DNA of 64,000 nt from Paracoccaceae bacterium (GCA_020446815.1 JAGRDY010000018.1:186001-250000), one strand, 5' to 3'; shown: positions 12,142 through 23,239, numbered from the stretch's first letter. Made by a program: numbers and translations. Notes: generated by a model from the letters alone, not told the origin.

Positions 12142-13248
12142 ATGACAGCAGAAGGCACACGCAATTCCGTTCTCGAAAGCCGCCACCGGGCGCTTGGATC
12201 CGATCTCGGCGACTGGAACGGCATGGGCGTCGCCTGGCATTATGCCAGCGACCCGTGCGACGAACATGACGCGGTGCGAACTGCGGCGGGGTTGTTCGAC
12301 GTTTCGGGATTGAAGAAGATCCATGTTCGCGGCCCCGACGCGCTGGCGGTCGTCGACCACATCATCACCCGCAACATGGCGGCAATCCCGCCGGGGCGGT
12401 CGGCCTACGGGCCCAATCTGACCGAGGAAGGGACGATCTGTGACGATGCGATCATCTTCAATCTTGGCGATGGCGAATGGATGGTGGTGCACGGTGCCGG
12501 CGAATGCATGGAGCGTTTGCAGGAATCGGCAAAGGGCAAGAATGTCGAAATCGCCTTTGACGACGATCTGCACGACATTTCGCTTCAGGGGCCGAAATCG
12601 ACCGCCTTTCTAAACCAGTTCACGCCGCTCGATCTTGAGTCGCTGGGATATTTTCATCAGCAGCGCACCACGCTTTTCGGCCACCCCGTGATCATTTCGC
12701 GCACCGGTTATTCCGGCGAACGCGGTTATGAGATATTCGCGAAGGCCAGCCATGTCACCGATATCTGGGACCAGATCCTCGAAAAGGGCGCATCGGAAGG
12801 GATCATGCCCTGTTCCTTCACCTGCCTCGACAAGATCCGGGTAGAGGCCGGGCTGCTGTTTTATCCCTATGACATGACCAAGGAGCAGACACCCTGGGAA
12901 GTCGGCTTGGGCTGGGCCGTGTCGACTAAGGGCGGCGATTTTCGCGGGCGCGATGCGGTGCTGGCCGCGAAGGGCAAGGAAAAGATCACCGTGGTCGGGA
13001 TCGATGCCGATCATGGCGAGGCGCTGGCGGGTGGCGAAAAGCTGATGCGCGACGGAAAGGAAGTCGGCGTCGTGAATTCGCCGGTCTGGTCGCACCGGAT
13101 GAAGAAATCCATCGCGCTCGCGCATGTCAGGCCGGATGCGGCGGCGCCCGGCACGAAGGTTCGTGTCGAAGGTGACGGCGTGTCTTGCACGGCCACCGTC
13201 GCATCCGTGCCGTTCTACGACCCCCAAAAGACCAGGACCCACGGATAG
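12142..13248 (+). CDS. GcvT-like folate-dependent aminomethyltransferase family protein
   Basis: This 368-aa protein of the glycine cleavage T-protein/DmdA/dimethylglycine dehydrogenase C-terminal fold has a strong AAGGAGG site. Seen motifs include GLFDVSGLKKIHVRGPDA, RTGYSGERGYEIF, the folate-site region CLDKIRVEAGLLFYPYDM and the C-terminal barrel. It is not DmdA or housekeeping GcvT by its motifs. Behind trimethylamine dehydrogenase, the likely job is to move the one-carbon unit released by demethylation onto tetrahydrofolate. Whether it acts on formaldehyde or on a methylated intermediate is not shown. Confidence 0.82.
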   Translation: MTAEGTRNSVLESRHRALGSDLGDWNGMGVAWHYASDPCDEHDAVRTAAGLFDVSGLKKIHVRGPDALAVVDHIITRNMAAIPPGRSAYGPNLTEEGTICDDAIIFNLGDGEWMVVHGAGECMERLQESAKGKNVEIAFDDDLHDISLQGPKSTAFLNQFTPLDLESLGYFHQQRTTLFGHPVIISRTGYSGERGYEIFAKASHVTDIWDQILEKGASEGIMPCSFTCLDKIRVEAGLLFYPYDMTKEQTPWEVGLGWAVSTKGGDFRGRDAVLAAKGKEKITVVGIDADHGEALAGGEKLMRDGKEVGVVNSPVWSHRMKKSIALAHVRPDAAAPGTKVRVEGDGVSCTATVASVPFYDPQKTRTHG

Positions 13249-13347
13249 ACCGCAGGCGCCCGGGCTAGTTGCCGCTGCCTTGCCGCCACGCCCCGCGGGC
13301 GGCGGGGCAGGGGGGAGGTACCTTCGCAGGATCGGGAGCGCACTCGC

Positions 13348-14724
13348 ATGACCACGATGAACGAGGCCCGCATCCGGCACAGGCGCAGAACCGTGCGCTG
13401 GGGCTATATCTGGGCGCTTTGGTGCGCGGTGTTCTGGGGGGCGTGGTACCTGCCCGGCACCGCCGTGTGGAGCGTACCGCCCTTTGCCGCCATGAGTTTC
13501 AGGACCAGCGATGAGTTTCTGGCTGCGGCGGCCGTGATCACCGCGCTGAACGCGGTCGGCGTCTTGATCGCGCTTTTCATCTGGCTCGCATCGCTGGAAA
13601 AACTCGGTGAGTTCTGGCGTACCTTGCGGCAGTTCCGCAAGATATCGATATGGTTCTTCCTGGCGGCGATTTTCGGCGGGCCCTGCGCGCTTTTCGGCTC
13701 ATATCTCGCGATCGGCTTCGTCGGCCCGGTTTTTGCCGCCGTGGCCGCGCTGCTTTACCCGATCATCGGCGCCAGCCTTGCGCGTTTGTGGTACAACGAA
13801 AAGATAACCCTGCGCGCGGCAATCGGGATCCTGGTGATCGTTGTCGGCGGCGTCTCGATCTTCGTGCCGGGCATCGCCGCCGAAACGGCAAGCGCCGGTG
13901 ATCTGATCTGGATCGGGTATCTTGGCGGCGCGATGGCGGCCTTTGGCTGGGGCGTCGAAGGGGCGGTGGCCGGGCGGGCGCTGGATATCACCGATCCGGA
14001 TGTCGGCATCACCATCCGATTTACCGCCGAGGTCTTCTATTGGGTGTTCCTGCTGCTCCCCGGTTTCGCGCTCTGCTTCGAAACGCCGGTCTATGAAGTC
14101 ATGCGCGCCACGGTCAACTTCTGGGCCCTTGTCTGGTTGTCGCTTGCCGGTATCAGCTTCGGTTTTTGTTATGTATGCTGGTACAAGTCCTTTCCCCTTA
14201 TCGGTGTCGGGCGAGGCCAGGCGATCGGGGCGCTTTACGCGGTCTTTGCCGTGATCTTCCTGGCGGTCTTCGCCTTCAGGTTTCCCGACTGGAACTTCCT
14301 TGCTGGGCTGGCGCTTGCCGTTGCAGGCAGTTTTCTGATGGTCACTGAACCTGCGGATATCGTGGAAGTGGTCCGCGCGTCTGACGACAGCAACCTTCCT
14401 GCTCCCGCCAGACACGACCCCGGTTCCGATAATTCGCATCTGCATATGAAAGGCTTCGTGCTGCTACTTCTGGCTAGTGCCCAAGAGCGCGGATTATGGG
14501 ATCATGAAATCATGCGGGAGGTCTTTCACAAATATCATCGCAAGAGCGACTATTGGAAGGGCGAGGTTCGCGCCACGCTGGCCGATCTCAACTCGGGCGC
14601 GCTGGTCGAAGAGCTCGAGGATGATCTGGATGATGGCCGGTATTTCGGCAAGGACAAGATACTGATGAAATTCCGCATCAGCCGTTTCGGAATGAAACGC
14701 TTGTCCGAAACCGGTCTGTTTTAA
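13348..14724 (+). CDS. DMT/EamA-type permease with C-terminal cytosolic domain
   Basis: This 458-aa protein has about ten membrane helices (residues 18-345) in the drug/metabolite transporter pattern, with the early motif WALWCAVFWGAWYLPG. Beyond residue 365 an extra soluble segment of about 90 residues (helix-rich, then a short acidic stretch and basic end) looks like a winged-helix or DprA-like module. DMT members are usually near 300 aa, so the tail is notable. Its operon position suggests import or export of methylated amines. Start ATG 13348 has GGGAG upstream. Confidence 0.8.
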   Translation: MTTMNEARIRHRRRTVRWGYIWALWCAVFWGAWYLPGTAVWSVPPFAAMSFRTSDEFLAAAAVITALNAVGVLIALFIWLASLEKLGEFWRTLRQFRKISIWFFLAAIFGGPCALFGSYLAIGFVGPVFAAVAALLYPIIGASLARLWYNEKITLRAAIGILVIVVGGVSIFVPGIAAETASAGDLIWIGYLGGAMAAFGWGVEGAVAGRALDITDPDVGITIRFTAEVFYWVFLLLPGFALCFETPVYEVMRATVNFWALVWLSLAGISFGFCYVCWYKSFPLIGVGRGQAIGALYAVFAVIFLAVFAFRFPDWNFLAGLALAVAGSFLMVTEPADIVEVVRASDDSNLPAPARHDPGSDNSHLHMKGFVLLLLASAQERGLWDHEIMREVFHKYHRKSDYWKGEVRATLADLNSGALVEELEDDLDDGRYFGKDKILMKFRISRFGMKRLSETGLF

Positions 14725-14740
14725 GGGGGAATCTGGAACG

Positions 14741-14851
14741 GTGTCTGATTTTTGGGGATTTGAGGGCGCGCATCTTGTTGCGATTGCGATGATCATCGCC
14801 CTTGGCATTGTCTGCCTCTATCTGGCGCGCCATTGGGGCAACTGGCTCTGA
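14741..14851 (+). CDS. 36-aa single-span membrane peptide
   Basis: GTG 14741 opens a 36-codon frame, and AAGGGGGA lies at 14723-14730, overlapping the permease stop. The product has one hydrophobic helix (HLVAIAMIIALGIVCLYLA) between an aromatic N-terminus and a short RHWGNWL tail. It resembles small subunits that sit beside transporters. Only position, ribosome site and hydrophobic profile support it. Confidence 0.5.
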   Translation: MSDFWGFEGAHLVAIAMIIALGIVCLYLARHWGNWL

Positions 14852-14930
14852 AGGGCAGGGGTACGGCCGGGGCGATCTGCCGGACCGATGGCCACTTGCA
14901 CTGCGATATCGATACCCCTTAAGGGTGTTT

Positions 14931-15602
14931 TCAACGCGAAGGCGAAACGTTCTGGCCGCCGCCTGTCGATTCGAGTTCGCCAATCAGCGCTTCGGTCGTC
15001 AGCTGGCGGCAATATCCCCTGATCGCCGATACCGAATTGTCATGCCGTTCCTGGCTGTAGGTCAGGCAGGCATCGGTGACCTGCGTGACCAGATAGCCAA
15101 GGTCGCAGGCATCGCGGATCGCGCTTTCCACGCATTGGTCGGTGATCAGCCCGCTGATGATCAGTTGCCGCACACCCAGGTTGCGCAGAACATAATCGAT
15201 ATGGGTCGAGACGAAGACCGAGGAAGACGATTTCGGCAGCACGATTTCATCCTCCAGCGGGGCGAGCGCGTCGATGACCTTGCCGTCCCACGACCCCTTG
15301 GCAACGTTGAAGCCGGTGATCTTGTAGTCGAGGCTGCGGTCGCGCCCGTCGAGCGTGAGGCTTTCGATGGTGGTGTAGATCACCTCCACCCCGGCGGCGC
15401 GGCACGCCGCCTGCAATCGCTGCATCCGGGGCACCACATGGTTGTCCAGCTGATCGAAATACCAGCCGTATTTCGCCGCAAGCTCGGCGTCGGGCAGGCG
15501 GGCGAATTCCGCGCCTTTCCGGTCGGCGCCAAAATTCTGGACATCGATGAACAGAAGGGCCGCCTCGTTGGGGACGATGGGAAGATTGCGTGTCAGCGCC
15601 AT
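14931..15602 (-). CDS. isochorismatase-family cysteine hydrolase
   Basis: This 223-aa alpha/beta hydrolase has the family triad: Asp20 (LLFIDVQN), Lys124 (VLPKSSSSVF) and Cys157 (GLITDQCVES). Members cleave amide or C-N bonds (nicotinamide, N-carbamoyl compounds, ureidoacrylate, biuret) or vinyl ethers. It starts 2 nt after the amidohydrolase gene and ends the leftward transport operon, so it probably hydrolyses the imported compound or an intermediate. Substrate not predictable. Confidence 0.85.
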   Translation of the reverse strand: MALTRNLPIVPNEAALLFIDVQNFGADRKGAEFARLPDAELAAKYGWYFDQLDNHVVPRMQRLQAACRAAGVEVIYTTIESLTLDGRDRSLDYKITGFNVAKGSWDGKVIDALAPLEDEIVLPKSSSSVFVSTHIDYVLRNLGVRQLIISGLITDQCVESAIRDACDLGYLVTQVTDACLTYSQERHDNSVSAIRGYCRQLTTEALIGELESTGGGQNVSPSR

Positions 15603-15603
15603 G

Positions 15604-16383
15604 TCAGCTGTTCTCCAGGAAACGCGCGATCGCGTTGCAAAGCAGTTCGGCCCAGGCCTGCTGGCCGGCGGCGTCGGAAATCCTGTCGTTGCGGATCTCG
15701 ATCAGGCTGTGGGGCAAGCCGCGCGCCTCGCCGTGCCGGGGCACGAACCAGTCCGAGGCGTCCTCGATCTGGTAGGGCTGGTTCATTCCGATCACGAGTT
15801 CGGGGTGCTGCGCCTGCACATGATCGCGAAGGGTTGCCGATGTGCGCGTGTCGCGGCGAAACAGAAACCCCAGATCCCAGGGCCGCGCCACGCCACCGAG
15901 GACCGGCGTGAAACTGTGAATCGCGAATGTCGCCCGCCGCGGCCGGATGTCGAGAAGGGCATTGGCCGTCTCGTGAAAAGGGCGGAATATCTCGTTGACG
16001 CGCGCCTGCCGGTCGGCGGCGCCAAGGCCCCGGTTGCCGGGAATCGCGATACCATCGCTGACCTCGGGAATCGCGTCGGGGCTGTCGGGGGGGCGGTTGC
16101 AGTCGATCACGAGGCGACTGAAACGCTGCAACGCGACCGGCGCGCCAAGCCGTTCGGCCATGTGCCGCGCGACGGCGCCCGCGCCGATGTCCCAGCTGAT
16201 ATGCGCATCGCGTTGATGCTGGGATATGCCCAGCGTGCCTAGCCGTTCCGGCACCGCCTGCCCGGCATGTTCGCAAATCAGAAGCACCGGGAAATCGCTG
16301 TCGGGGTTGAGCACTTCCACCGGGTGCGGATCCTGCGCGGTCAGCAGGCGTGCGCCGGTCTCGGTGAGACTGTCGGCTGTCAT
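15604..16383 (-). CDS. N-formylglutamate amidohydrolase family protein
   Basis: This 259-aa protein of the HutG/N-formylglutamate amidohydrolase fold has LLICEHAGQAVPERLG, DAHISWDIGAGAVARH and DCNRPP, which place the zinc-binding His/Asp residues. The start is ATG 16383, whose ATGA overlaps the stop of the LivH-type permease; a longer frame to 16458 has no support. No other histidine-degradation gene is nearby, so the substrate is probably another N-acyl or gamma-glutamyl compound of this cassette. Confidence 0.85.
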   Translation of the reverse strand: MTADSLTETGARLLTAQDPHPVEVLNPDSDFPVLLICEHAGQAVPERLGTLGISQHQRDAHISWDIGAGAVARHMAERLGAPVALQRFSRLVIDCNRPPDSPDAIPEVSDGIAIPGNRGLGAADRQARVNEIFRPFHETANALLDIRPRRATFAIHSFTPVLGGVARPWDLGFLFRRDTRTSATLRDHVQAQHPELVIGMNQPYQIEDASDWFVPRHGEARGLPHSLIEIRNDRISDAAGQQAWAELLCNAIARFLENS

Positions 16384-17273
16384 ACCTTCACCGCCTTGAG
16401 AACGCTCGACGGCACAAGACCGTTCGGCCGGAAGAGCAGCAGTACGACAACGATGCAAAGCCCGATCGGATCACGGAATTCCTGAAGCTCGGGCGGCAGG
16501 AAGGCCGCAAGATAGACTTCGATGAAGCCAAGCGTGAACCCGCCCGCCACCGCGCCACGCAGGCTGCCCAGCCCGCCGAGAATCGCGGCGATGAAGGCCT
16601 TGAGCACCGGCGTGAACCCCATCAGCGGATCGACCGAAGCGCGTTGGCTGACCCACAGCACGGCGGCGACACCGGCCAGAAGCCCCGACAGGGCAAAGGC
16701 GCCCGCGATCACCGTGTTGGCGCGGATGCCCATCAACCGGGCGACGGCGAAATCCTCGGCGGCGGCGCGCATTGCGATGCCGGTTTTCTGATGGTTCATG
16801 AACCGGTCGAGAAAGATCAGCATGACCACGGTCGCAACGATCGCCACGATCTTGTTCACACCAATCACCATCCCGCCGATCTTGAAACTGTCCGACAGGA
16901 AAGCGGGCAGCAGAACGGCCTGCGAACGCGCCGAAATGAAGTTCTGGAACAGCACTTGCAGGATCATCGCGACCGCGAAACTGGTGATCAGCATCGTCGC
17001 TCCCGATCCGTTGCGAACCGGCCGGAAGGCGATCCGCTCCATCAGGACCGCGGCCACCATCGAGGCGCAGATCGCCAGCGGCACCGACACGACGAAGGGC
17101 ACCCCCGCGATACCGCAATACATCAGCACATAGCCCGCGATGGTCATCAGTTCGCCATGGGCGAAGTTGATCAGCCCCATGATCGAAAATACCACGGCAA
17201 GCCCCAGCGCCAAGAGCGCATAAGTGCCGCCTAGCGCGAGCGCGTTGGTGGTCTGCTGCAAAAACAAGTCCAT
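16380..17273 (-). CDS. ABC transporter permease, LivH type (second system)
   Basis: This 297-aa membrane permease has the LivH signature GLINFAHGELMTIAGYVLMY near residues 34-53. The start is ATG 17273, one nt after the LivF-type ATPase stop; the upstream extension to 17423 reads as Pro/Arg-rich shadow sequence. It is the partner of the LivM domain in the fusion at 19148-20965. The 3' end overlaps the amidohydrolase gene by 4 nt. Confidence 0.9.
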   Translation of the reverse strand: MDLFLQQTTNALALGGTYALLALGLAVVFSIMGLINFAHGELMTIAGYVLMYCGIAGVPFVVSVPLAICASMVAAVLMERIAFRPVRNGSGATMLITSFAVAMILQVLFQNFISARSQAVLLPAFLSDSFKIGGMVIGVNKIVAIVATVVMLIFLDRFMNHQKTGIAMRAAAEDFAVARLMGIRANTVIAGAFALSGLLAGVAAVLWVSQRASVDPLMGFTPVLKAFIAAILGGLGSLRGAVAGGFTLGFIEVYLAAFLPPELQEFRDPIGLCIVVVLLLFRPNGLVPSSVLKAVKV

Positions 17274-17274
17274 T

Positions 17275-17988
17275 TCATTCAGCTCCCAGGTAGGCGGCCT
17301 GGAGCCTGTCGGCCTGCGACAGATCCCCGGCCGTGCCCGATGACACGATGCGGCCACCGGACATGACATATCCGCGATCGGCGATTTCAAGCGCCATGGC
17401 GACGTTCTGTTCGACGACCACAAGCGTGACCCCCTGATCGCGCAACACGCCGATCAGTTCGAAAATCTGCTCCACAATCTTCGGCGCCAGGCCCAGCGAC
17501 GGCTCGTCAAGCAAAAGCAGGCGCGGGTTGCTCATCAGTGAACGGCCGACGGCAAGCATTTGCTGCTGGCCGCCCGAAAGCGTGCCGGCGTATTGGCTGC
17601 GCCGCTCGAAGAGGATCGGGAAAAGCTCGTAGACACGGGCCCAGGCCGCGTCCATCTCTGCCCGGTCGCTGACCCCATAGGCGCCCATGCGCAGGTTTTC
17701 CTCGACTGTCAGCGTTCCGAATATCCGGCGTCCCTCGGGCGTCAGTGTCATGCCCATCGGCGCCAGCCGTTCGGGGGCGTGGTGGGTGATGTCGGTCCCG
17801 TCGAACACCACGCGCCCGGACGCGACGGGGACCAGCCCGGCCAGCGCGTTCAGCGTCGAGGATTTCCCGGCGCCATTGGCGCCGAGAAAGGCGACGATTT
17901 CGCCCGGGTGGATTTCGAAGCCGATCCCGCGCACTGCCTCGACAGCGCCGTAACGAACCTGAAGCGAGTCTACGGACAGCAGCGGCAT
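17275..17988 (-). CDS. ABC transporter ATP-binding protein, LivF type (second system)
   Basis: This 237-aa ATPase has Walker A GANGAGKSS, signature LSGGQQQML and Walker B LLLLDEPSLGLAP. ATG 17988 is chosen over ATG 18003 because AGGAGAAG lies just upstream of it. The ATG at 18003 overlaps the stop of the binding-protein gene, so a five-residue longer form is possible. Confidence 0.9.
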   Translation of the reverse strand: MPLLSVDSLQVRYGAVEAVRGIGFEIHPGEIVAFLGANGAGKSSTLNALAGLVPVASGRVVFDGTDITHHAPERLAPMGMTLTPEGRRIFGTLTVEENLRMGAYGVSDRAEMDAAWARVYELFPILFERRSQYAGTLSGGQQQMLAVGRSLMSNPRLLLLDEPSLGLAPKIVEQIFELIGVLRDQGVTLVVVEQNVAMALEIADRGYVMSGGRIVSSGTAGDLSQADRLQAAYLGAE

Positions 17989-17999
17989 CGCACTTCTCC

Positions 18000-19147
18000 T
18001 CATTCCATCCGCGGTTCGGGAATGAGCGCGGGATCGGGCGTCGGCTGGGCGACAAATTCCCGCGCGCCGTTTTTCACCCGAACCAGCGAAACCTGCCGAA
18101 TCGGCATGCCGTTGGTTCCCGCGTAGGTGATGGTGCCGGTGGCGCCCTGAACGTTTTCCAGGCTGGCCATCGCGTTGCGGATCGCCTTGGGATCGGTCGA
18201 CCCCGCCTTAAGGACCGCGGCCTCGATCACCTTGATCAGGTCATAACCCACGGCGCTGTAGATCGTGTCGGGTGCCTTGCCATAGCGCGCCTCGAATTCC
18301 TTGTTGAACTTCTCGAGCGCGCTGCCCGGTGTCGGAAAACCAGCGGTGGTGAAGACGACACCCTCTCCAACCTCGCCCAGCGAAAAGGTCGTCGGGCTGT
18401 CGATCCCGTCCGAGCCGATGATCTGGCTTGTCACCCCCGCCGCGCGCAGCGCCTTCAGAAGCGAAGGGAAATCCGGCTCGTAGGCCGAGGTCATCACCAC
18501 GTCGGGTTGCGGATCCTGAGCGGCGATGGTGGTGGCAATGGCCGAGAAATCCTGCTGACCCAGCGTGTTCGTCGATTGGCCCAGCATCTTGCCGCCAAGC
18601 CTGGTGAACACATCCGCGAAATAAAGCGGCATGGTTGTGTATTGCGTGTCCGGGGAATAGACGATCCACGCGGTGCGATAGCCCTGGTCATAGGCCCATT
18701 TCGCCGAAACAGCGGCCTGGACGTTATCGCCGGGGAAGTTCGAGAACATGTAATCCCCGCCGATCTCGGGCAGGGTGGGCGAGGAGGCGACGGTCGAAAT
18801 CGCCGGTATCTCGGCTGCGCCGACCACGCCGATCGCCGCCAGCGCAGGGTCGGAATCGCCGGGCAGCACGATGACCGAAACCCCGTCATCCGCCAGTTCC
18901 TGCGCCGCGATCGAGGTCTGCGCCGGGTCCGAGCGGACATCCTTTTCGACCAGCTCGATCTTGGTCTTGCCACCGATCCCGCCGGCGGCGTTGATGTCGT
19001 CGACGGCCATCTTCATGCCCAGCATGGTGGGCGCGTCGGCATAGGCCAGCGCACCGGTCTGTGCAGTGGCCGTGCCGATGCGCAGCGTGTCGGCCGCGGC
19101 AGGCATGGCCAGGCTGGCCGCGATGAAGGTTGATAGCACGACATGTT

Positions 19148-19151
<4 letters not shown>
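18000..19151 (-). CDS. Liv-type substrate-binding protein (second system)
   Basis: This 383-aa periplasmic protein has a Sec signal peptide (hydrophobic residues 4-20, cleavage after AAA near 20). The mature start DTLRIGTATAQTGALAYAD is typical of the family. It lies between the fused permease-ATPase and the LivF gene, with ATGA overlap at its start. The pocket cannot be read from sequence; the hydrolases next to it suggest an amide or N-acyl ligand. Confidence 0.9.
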
Positions 19152-20965
<1,814 letters not shown>

Positions 20966-21081
20966 GTGTGCGCCCTCCCTGTCGGCATGCCGATGTTTTG
21001 ATATTTTTTTTCCATAGTCAATATTTTTTCATTTTCTGAAATCATTTTTTCTTGTAATCTTTGCTCGAAGCGGAGACCCAC
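20966..21081. promoter_or_regulatory. AT-rich divergent promoter region with TTTC-T-GAAA palindrome
   Basis: The 116-bp gap between the leftward transport operon and the rightward RpiR gene has T-rich runs at 21000-21060. TTTCTGAAA at 21033-21041 is a perfect 9-bp palindrome, and GAAA/TTTC half-sites recur beside it. RpiR-family regulators often bind such half-sites, so this is the probable operator for both directions. Confidence 0.4.
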
Positions 21082-21933
21082 ATGCAAGTTCGCGAAAGAA
21101 TTACCCGGATCGAGGGCGACCTGACGGCAGCAGAGCGCAAGCTCAGCGCCGCGCTGCTGCTCGACTATCCCTTCACCGGGCTCGACACGATTCAGGCATT
21201 GGCCGACAAGACCCAGACATCATCGCCGACCATTTCGCGTTTCGTGACGAAACTGGGGTTCAACGGGTATCAGGATTTTCAACGTCACCTGATCGCGGAA
21301 CTGAAGGAAGGCAAGCACTCGCCGCTCGACCTGCACCGGGGCGACCGGCCACGCGTCGGCGGCTTTCTCGAAGACTTCATCGCGCGCGCCAGCCACATCG
21401 TCGCTGCATCGACGACCTCGATTTCCGAGGCGCAGTTCAATCGCGTGACCGACCTGCTCGCCGACCCCAGGCGCGGGCTGCATGTCATCGGCGGGCGGAT
21501 CAGCGATTCGCTCGCGCTGTATCTGACCCGACACATGCGGCAGATGCGCAGCGGCGTGTCGCATCTGCCCGCCGATCCCGAGACATGGCCGGAACATCTG
21601 TTGGGCATGAAATCGCGCGACGTCCTGTTCATCGTCGATTTTCGGCGTTATCAGCCGATCCTGTGCGATCTGGCGCGCCGCGCCAGCGAAGGCCCCGCGC
21701 CACGCATCGTGCTTATGACCGACAAATGGCTTTCGCCGGTGTCGAGACATGCCAATGAGGTTGTCGCGCTGCCGATCGAAAGTGGTACGGTCTGGGACAG
21801 CTACTGTGGCGCTCTGGCACTTGTCGAAGCGATGGTGACCAGGATTGCCGAAGACAACTGGGAGCGCACGCGCAAACGGCTCGAAGCGTGGGACGCGATG
21901 CGGCTTCACAACGAGGATGATGTGAATGATTAA
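21082..21933 (+). CDS. RpiR-family transcriptional regulator
   Basis: This 283-aa regulator has an N-terminal HTH_6 domain (residues 1-75, with TQTSSPTISRFVTKLGFNGYQDFQ as the recognition region) and a C-terminal sugar isomerase-type (SIS) domain containing LHVIGGRISDSLALYL. The start is ATG 21082 with a GGAG upstream; a TTG at 21061 is less likely. Divergent from the transporter and overlapping the ligase gene by 8 nt, it is the likely local regulator of the whole cassette. Confidence 0.9.
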   Translation: MQVRERITRIEGDLTAAERKLSAALLLDYPFTGLDTIQALADKTQTSSPTISRFVTKLGFNGYQDFQRHLIAELKEGKHSPLDLHRGDRPRVGGFLEDFIARASHIVAASTTSISEAQFNRVTDLLADPRRGLHVIGGRISDSLALYLTRHMRQMRSGVSHLPADPETWPEHLLGMKSRDVLFIVDFRRYQPILCDLARRASEGPAPRIVLMTDKWLSPVSRHANEVVALPIESGTVWDSYCGALALVEAMVTRIAEDNWERTRKRLEAWDAMRLHNEDDVND

Positions 21934-23239
21934 CGAACCGCTGATTTTCGCGGCGATATCCGATCTGGCAGGCAAGATGCGCGGCAAGGCCTTCCCTGTC
22001 TCGCAGACCGACGAGCGGATGGCGCGCGGCGTGGGCTGGGTGCCCACCAACGCGCTGATCACCTGCTTCGACACGATCGCCGACACCCCGTTCGGCTCGC
22101 TCGGCGATCTGGTTCTGATGCCCGACGCGGCCACGTCGACGCGTCTCGATTTCGACGACGGTACGCCGCCGGAACACTTCGTGTTGTGCGATATCACCAC
22201 CCCGGAGGGCGCGCCGTGGCTTGGTTGCACGCGCGGAATTCTCAAGGCCGCGCTCAGGCGGTTCCACGCGCTGACCGGTCTGTTGCTCAAGTCGACCTTC
22301 GAGCATGAGTTCCAGCGCAAGGCCGGCGACGCGCCCCCCGGCGAGGCCTTTTCGCTTCAGGCATTCTCGCGCCACCGCGCCTTTGGCGAGACGATCATCG
22401 CCGCCATGCAGCAGGCCGGCCTGCGGCAGGACACGTTCCTGAAGGAGTACGGCGCCGATCAGTTCGAAGTGACCATGAAGCCCGAGGTCGGGATCAAATC
22501 CGCCGACAGTGCCGCGATCGTGAAAGAGATCGTCCATTTCGCCGCCGCCCGCCATGGCCAAAGCGTCACCTTCACCCCGATCCAGGATCCGGCGGGCGTC
22601 GGCAACGGCGTACATGTGCATCTCAGCTTCACGGATGCCGCGGGAAATCCCGCCACCCACGACACGAACGGCCCCTATGGCATGGCTTTGCGCACCGGGC
22701 AATTCGTCGCCGGAATCCTGAAGTATCTCGACAGTATCGTCGCCATTACCGCACCCTCGGCAATTTCCTATGCGCGGCTCACCCCGCACCGCTGGAGCGC
22801 GGCATTCAACAACCTGGGCTACCGTGACCGGGAAGCCTCGGTGCGGATCTGCCCGGTCGTCGGCACCGATCCGTCCTCTGTCGCCCGGCAGTACAATTTC
22901 GAATTTCGCGCCGCCGACGCGGCCGCCTCGCCGCATCTGCTGCTGGCCGCCATCGTCCACGCCGGCTGTCAGGGAATCGAGGATGAATTGCCGGCACCGG
23001 AGGCGACGCAGGAAGATCTGTCGGGACTGTCCGAAACCGCCCTGGCGGCGCGGGGCCTGCGTGCGCTTCCCGGCTCGCTCGGTGCTGCGCTCGACAAGCT
23101 CGGCGCGAATGAAACGGTCCGGGGCTGGTTTCCCGACGGCTTCGCGGATGTCTATATCGCGCACAAACGCGGCGAGCTGGCGACCGCGCAAAGCTATTCC
23201 CAACCCGACCTGCACGCCGCCTACGCCCGCATCTACTGA
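21926..23239 (+). CDS. glutamine synthetase-like ligase
   Basis: This 437-aa protein of the glutamine synthetase superfamily has the N-terminal grasp motif DLAGKMRGKAFP, the catalytic strand ADQFEVTMKP and the GNGVHVHLSF motif. It is closer to gamma-glutamylamine ligases than to housekeeping GlnA. It would join glutamate, or an amine-bearing substrate, in an ATP-dependent amide bond. Overlap with the regulator and the nearby amidohydrolases suggest a glutamylation/deacylation route; the substrate is unproven. Confidence 0.82.
   Translation: MINEPLIFAAISDLAGKMRGKAFPVSQTDERMARGVGWVPTNALITCFDTIADTPFGSLGDLVLMPDAATSTRLDFDDGTPPEHFVLCDITTPEGAPWLGCTRGILKAALRRFHALTGLLLKSTFEHEFQRKAGDAPPGEAFSLQAFSRHRAFGETIIAAMQQAGLRQDTFLKEYGADQFEVTMKPEVGIKSADSAAIVKEIVHFAAARHGQSVTFTPIQDPAGVGNGVHVHLSFTDAAGNPATHDTNGPYGMALRTGQFVAGILKYLDSIVAITAPSAISYARLTPHRWSAAFNNLGYRDREASVRICPVVGTDPSSVARQYNFEFRAADAAASPHLLLAAIVHAGCQGIEDELPAPEATQEDLSGLSETALAARGLRALPGSLGAALDKLGANETVRGWFPDGFADVYIAHKRGELATAQSYSQPDLHAAYARIY

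Noticed and set aside
12142-13248. DMSP demethylase DmdA
   Set aside because: Length is close, but N-terminal and folate-site motifs differ from DmdA, and the gene sits in a TMA operon.
13280-13310. GC-rich inverted repeat before the DMT permease as a terminator
   Set aside because: GCCCCGC/GCGGGGC can pair, but no U tract follows and the next gene appears to be in the same operon.
15604-16383. True HutG of histidine degradation
   Set aside because: No hutU, hutH, hutI or hutF gene is near; only family membership is supported.
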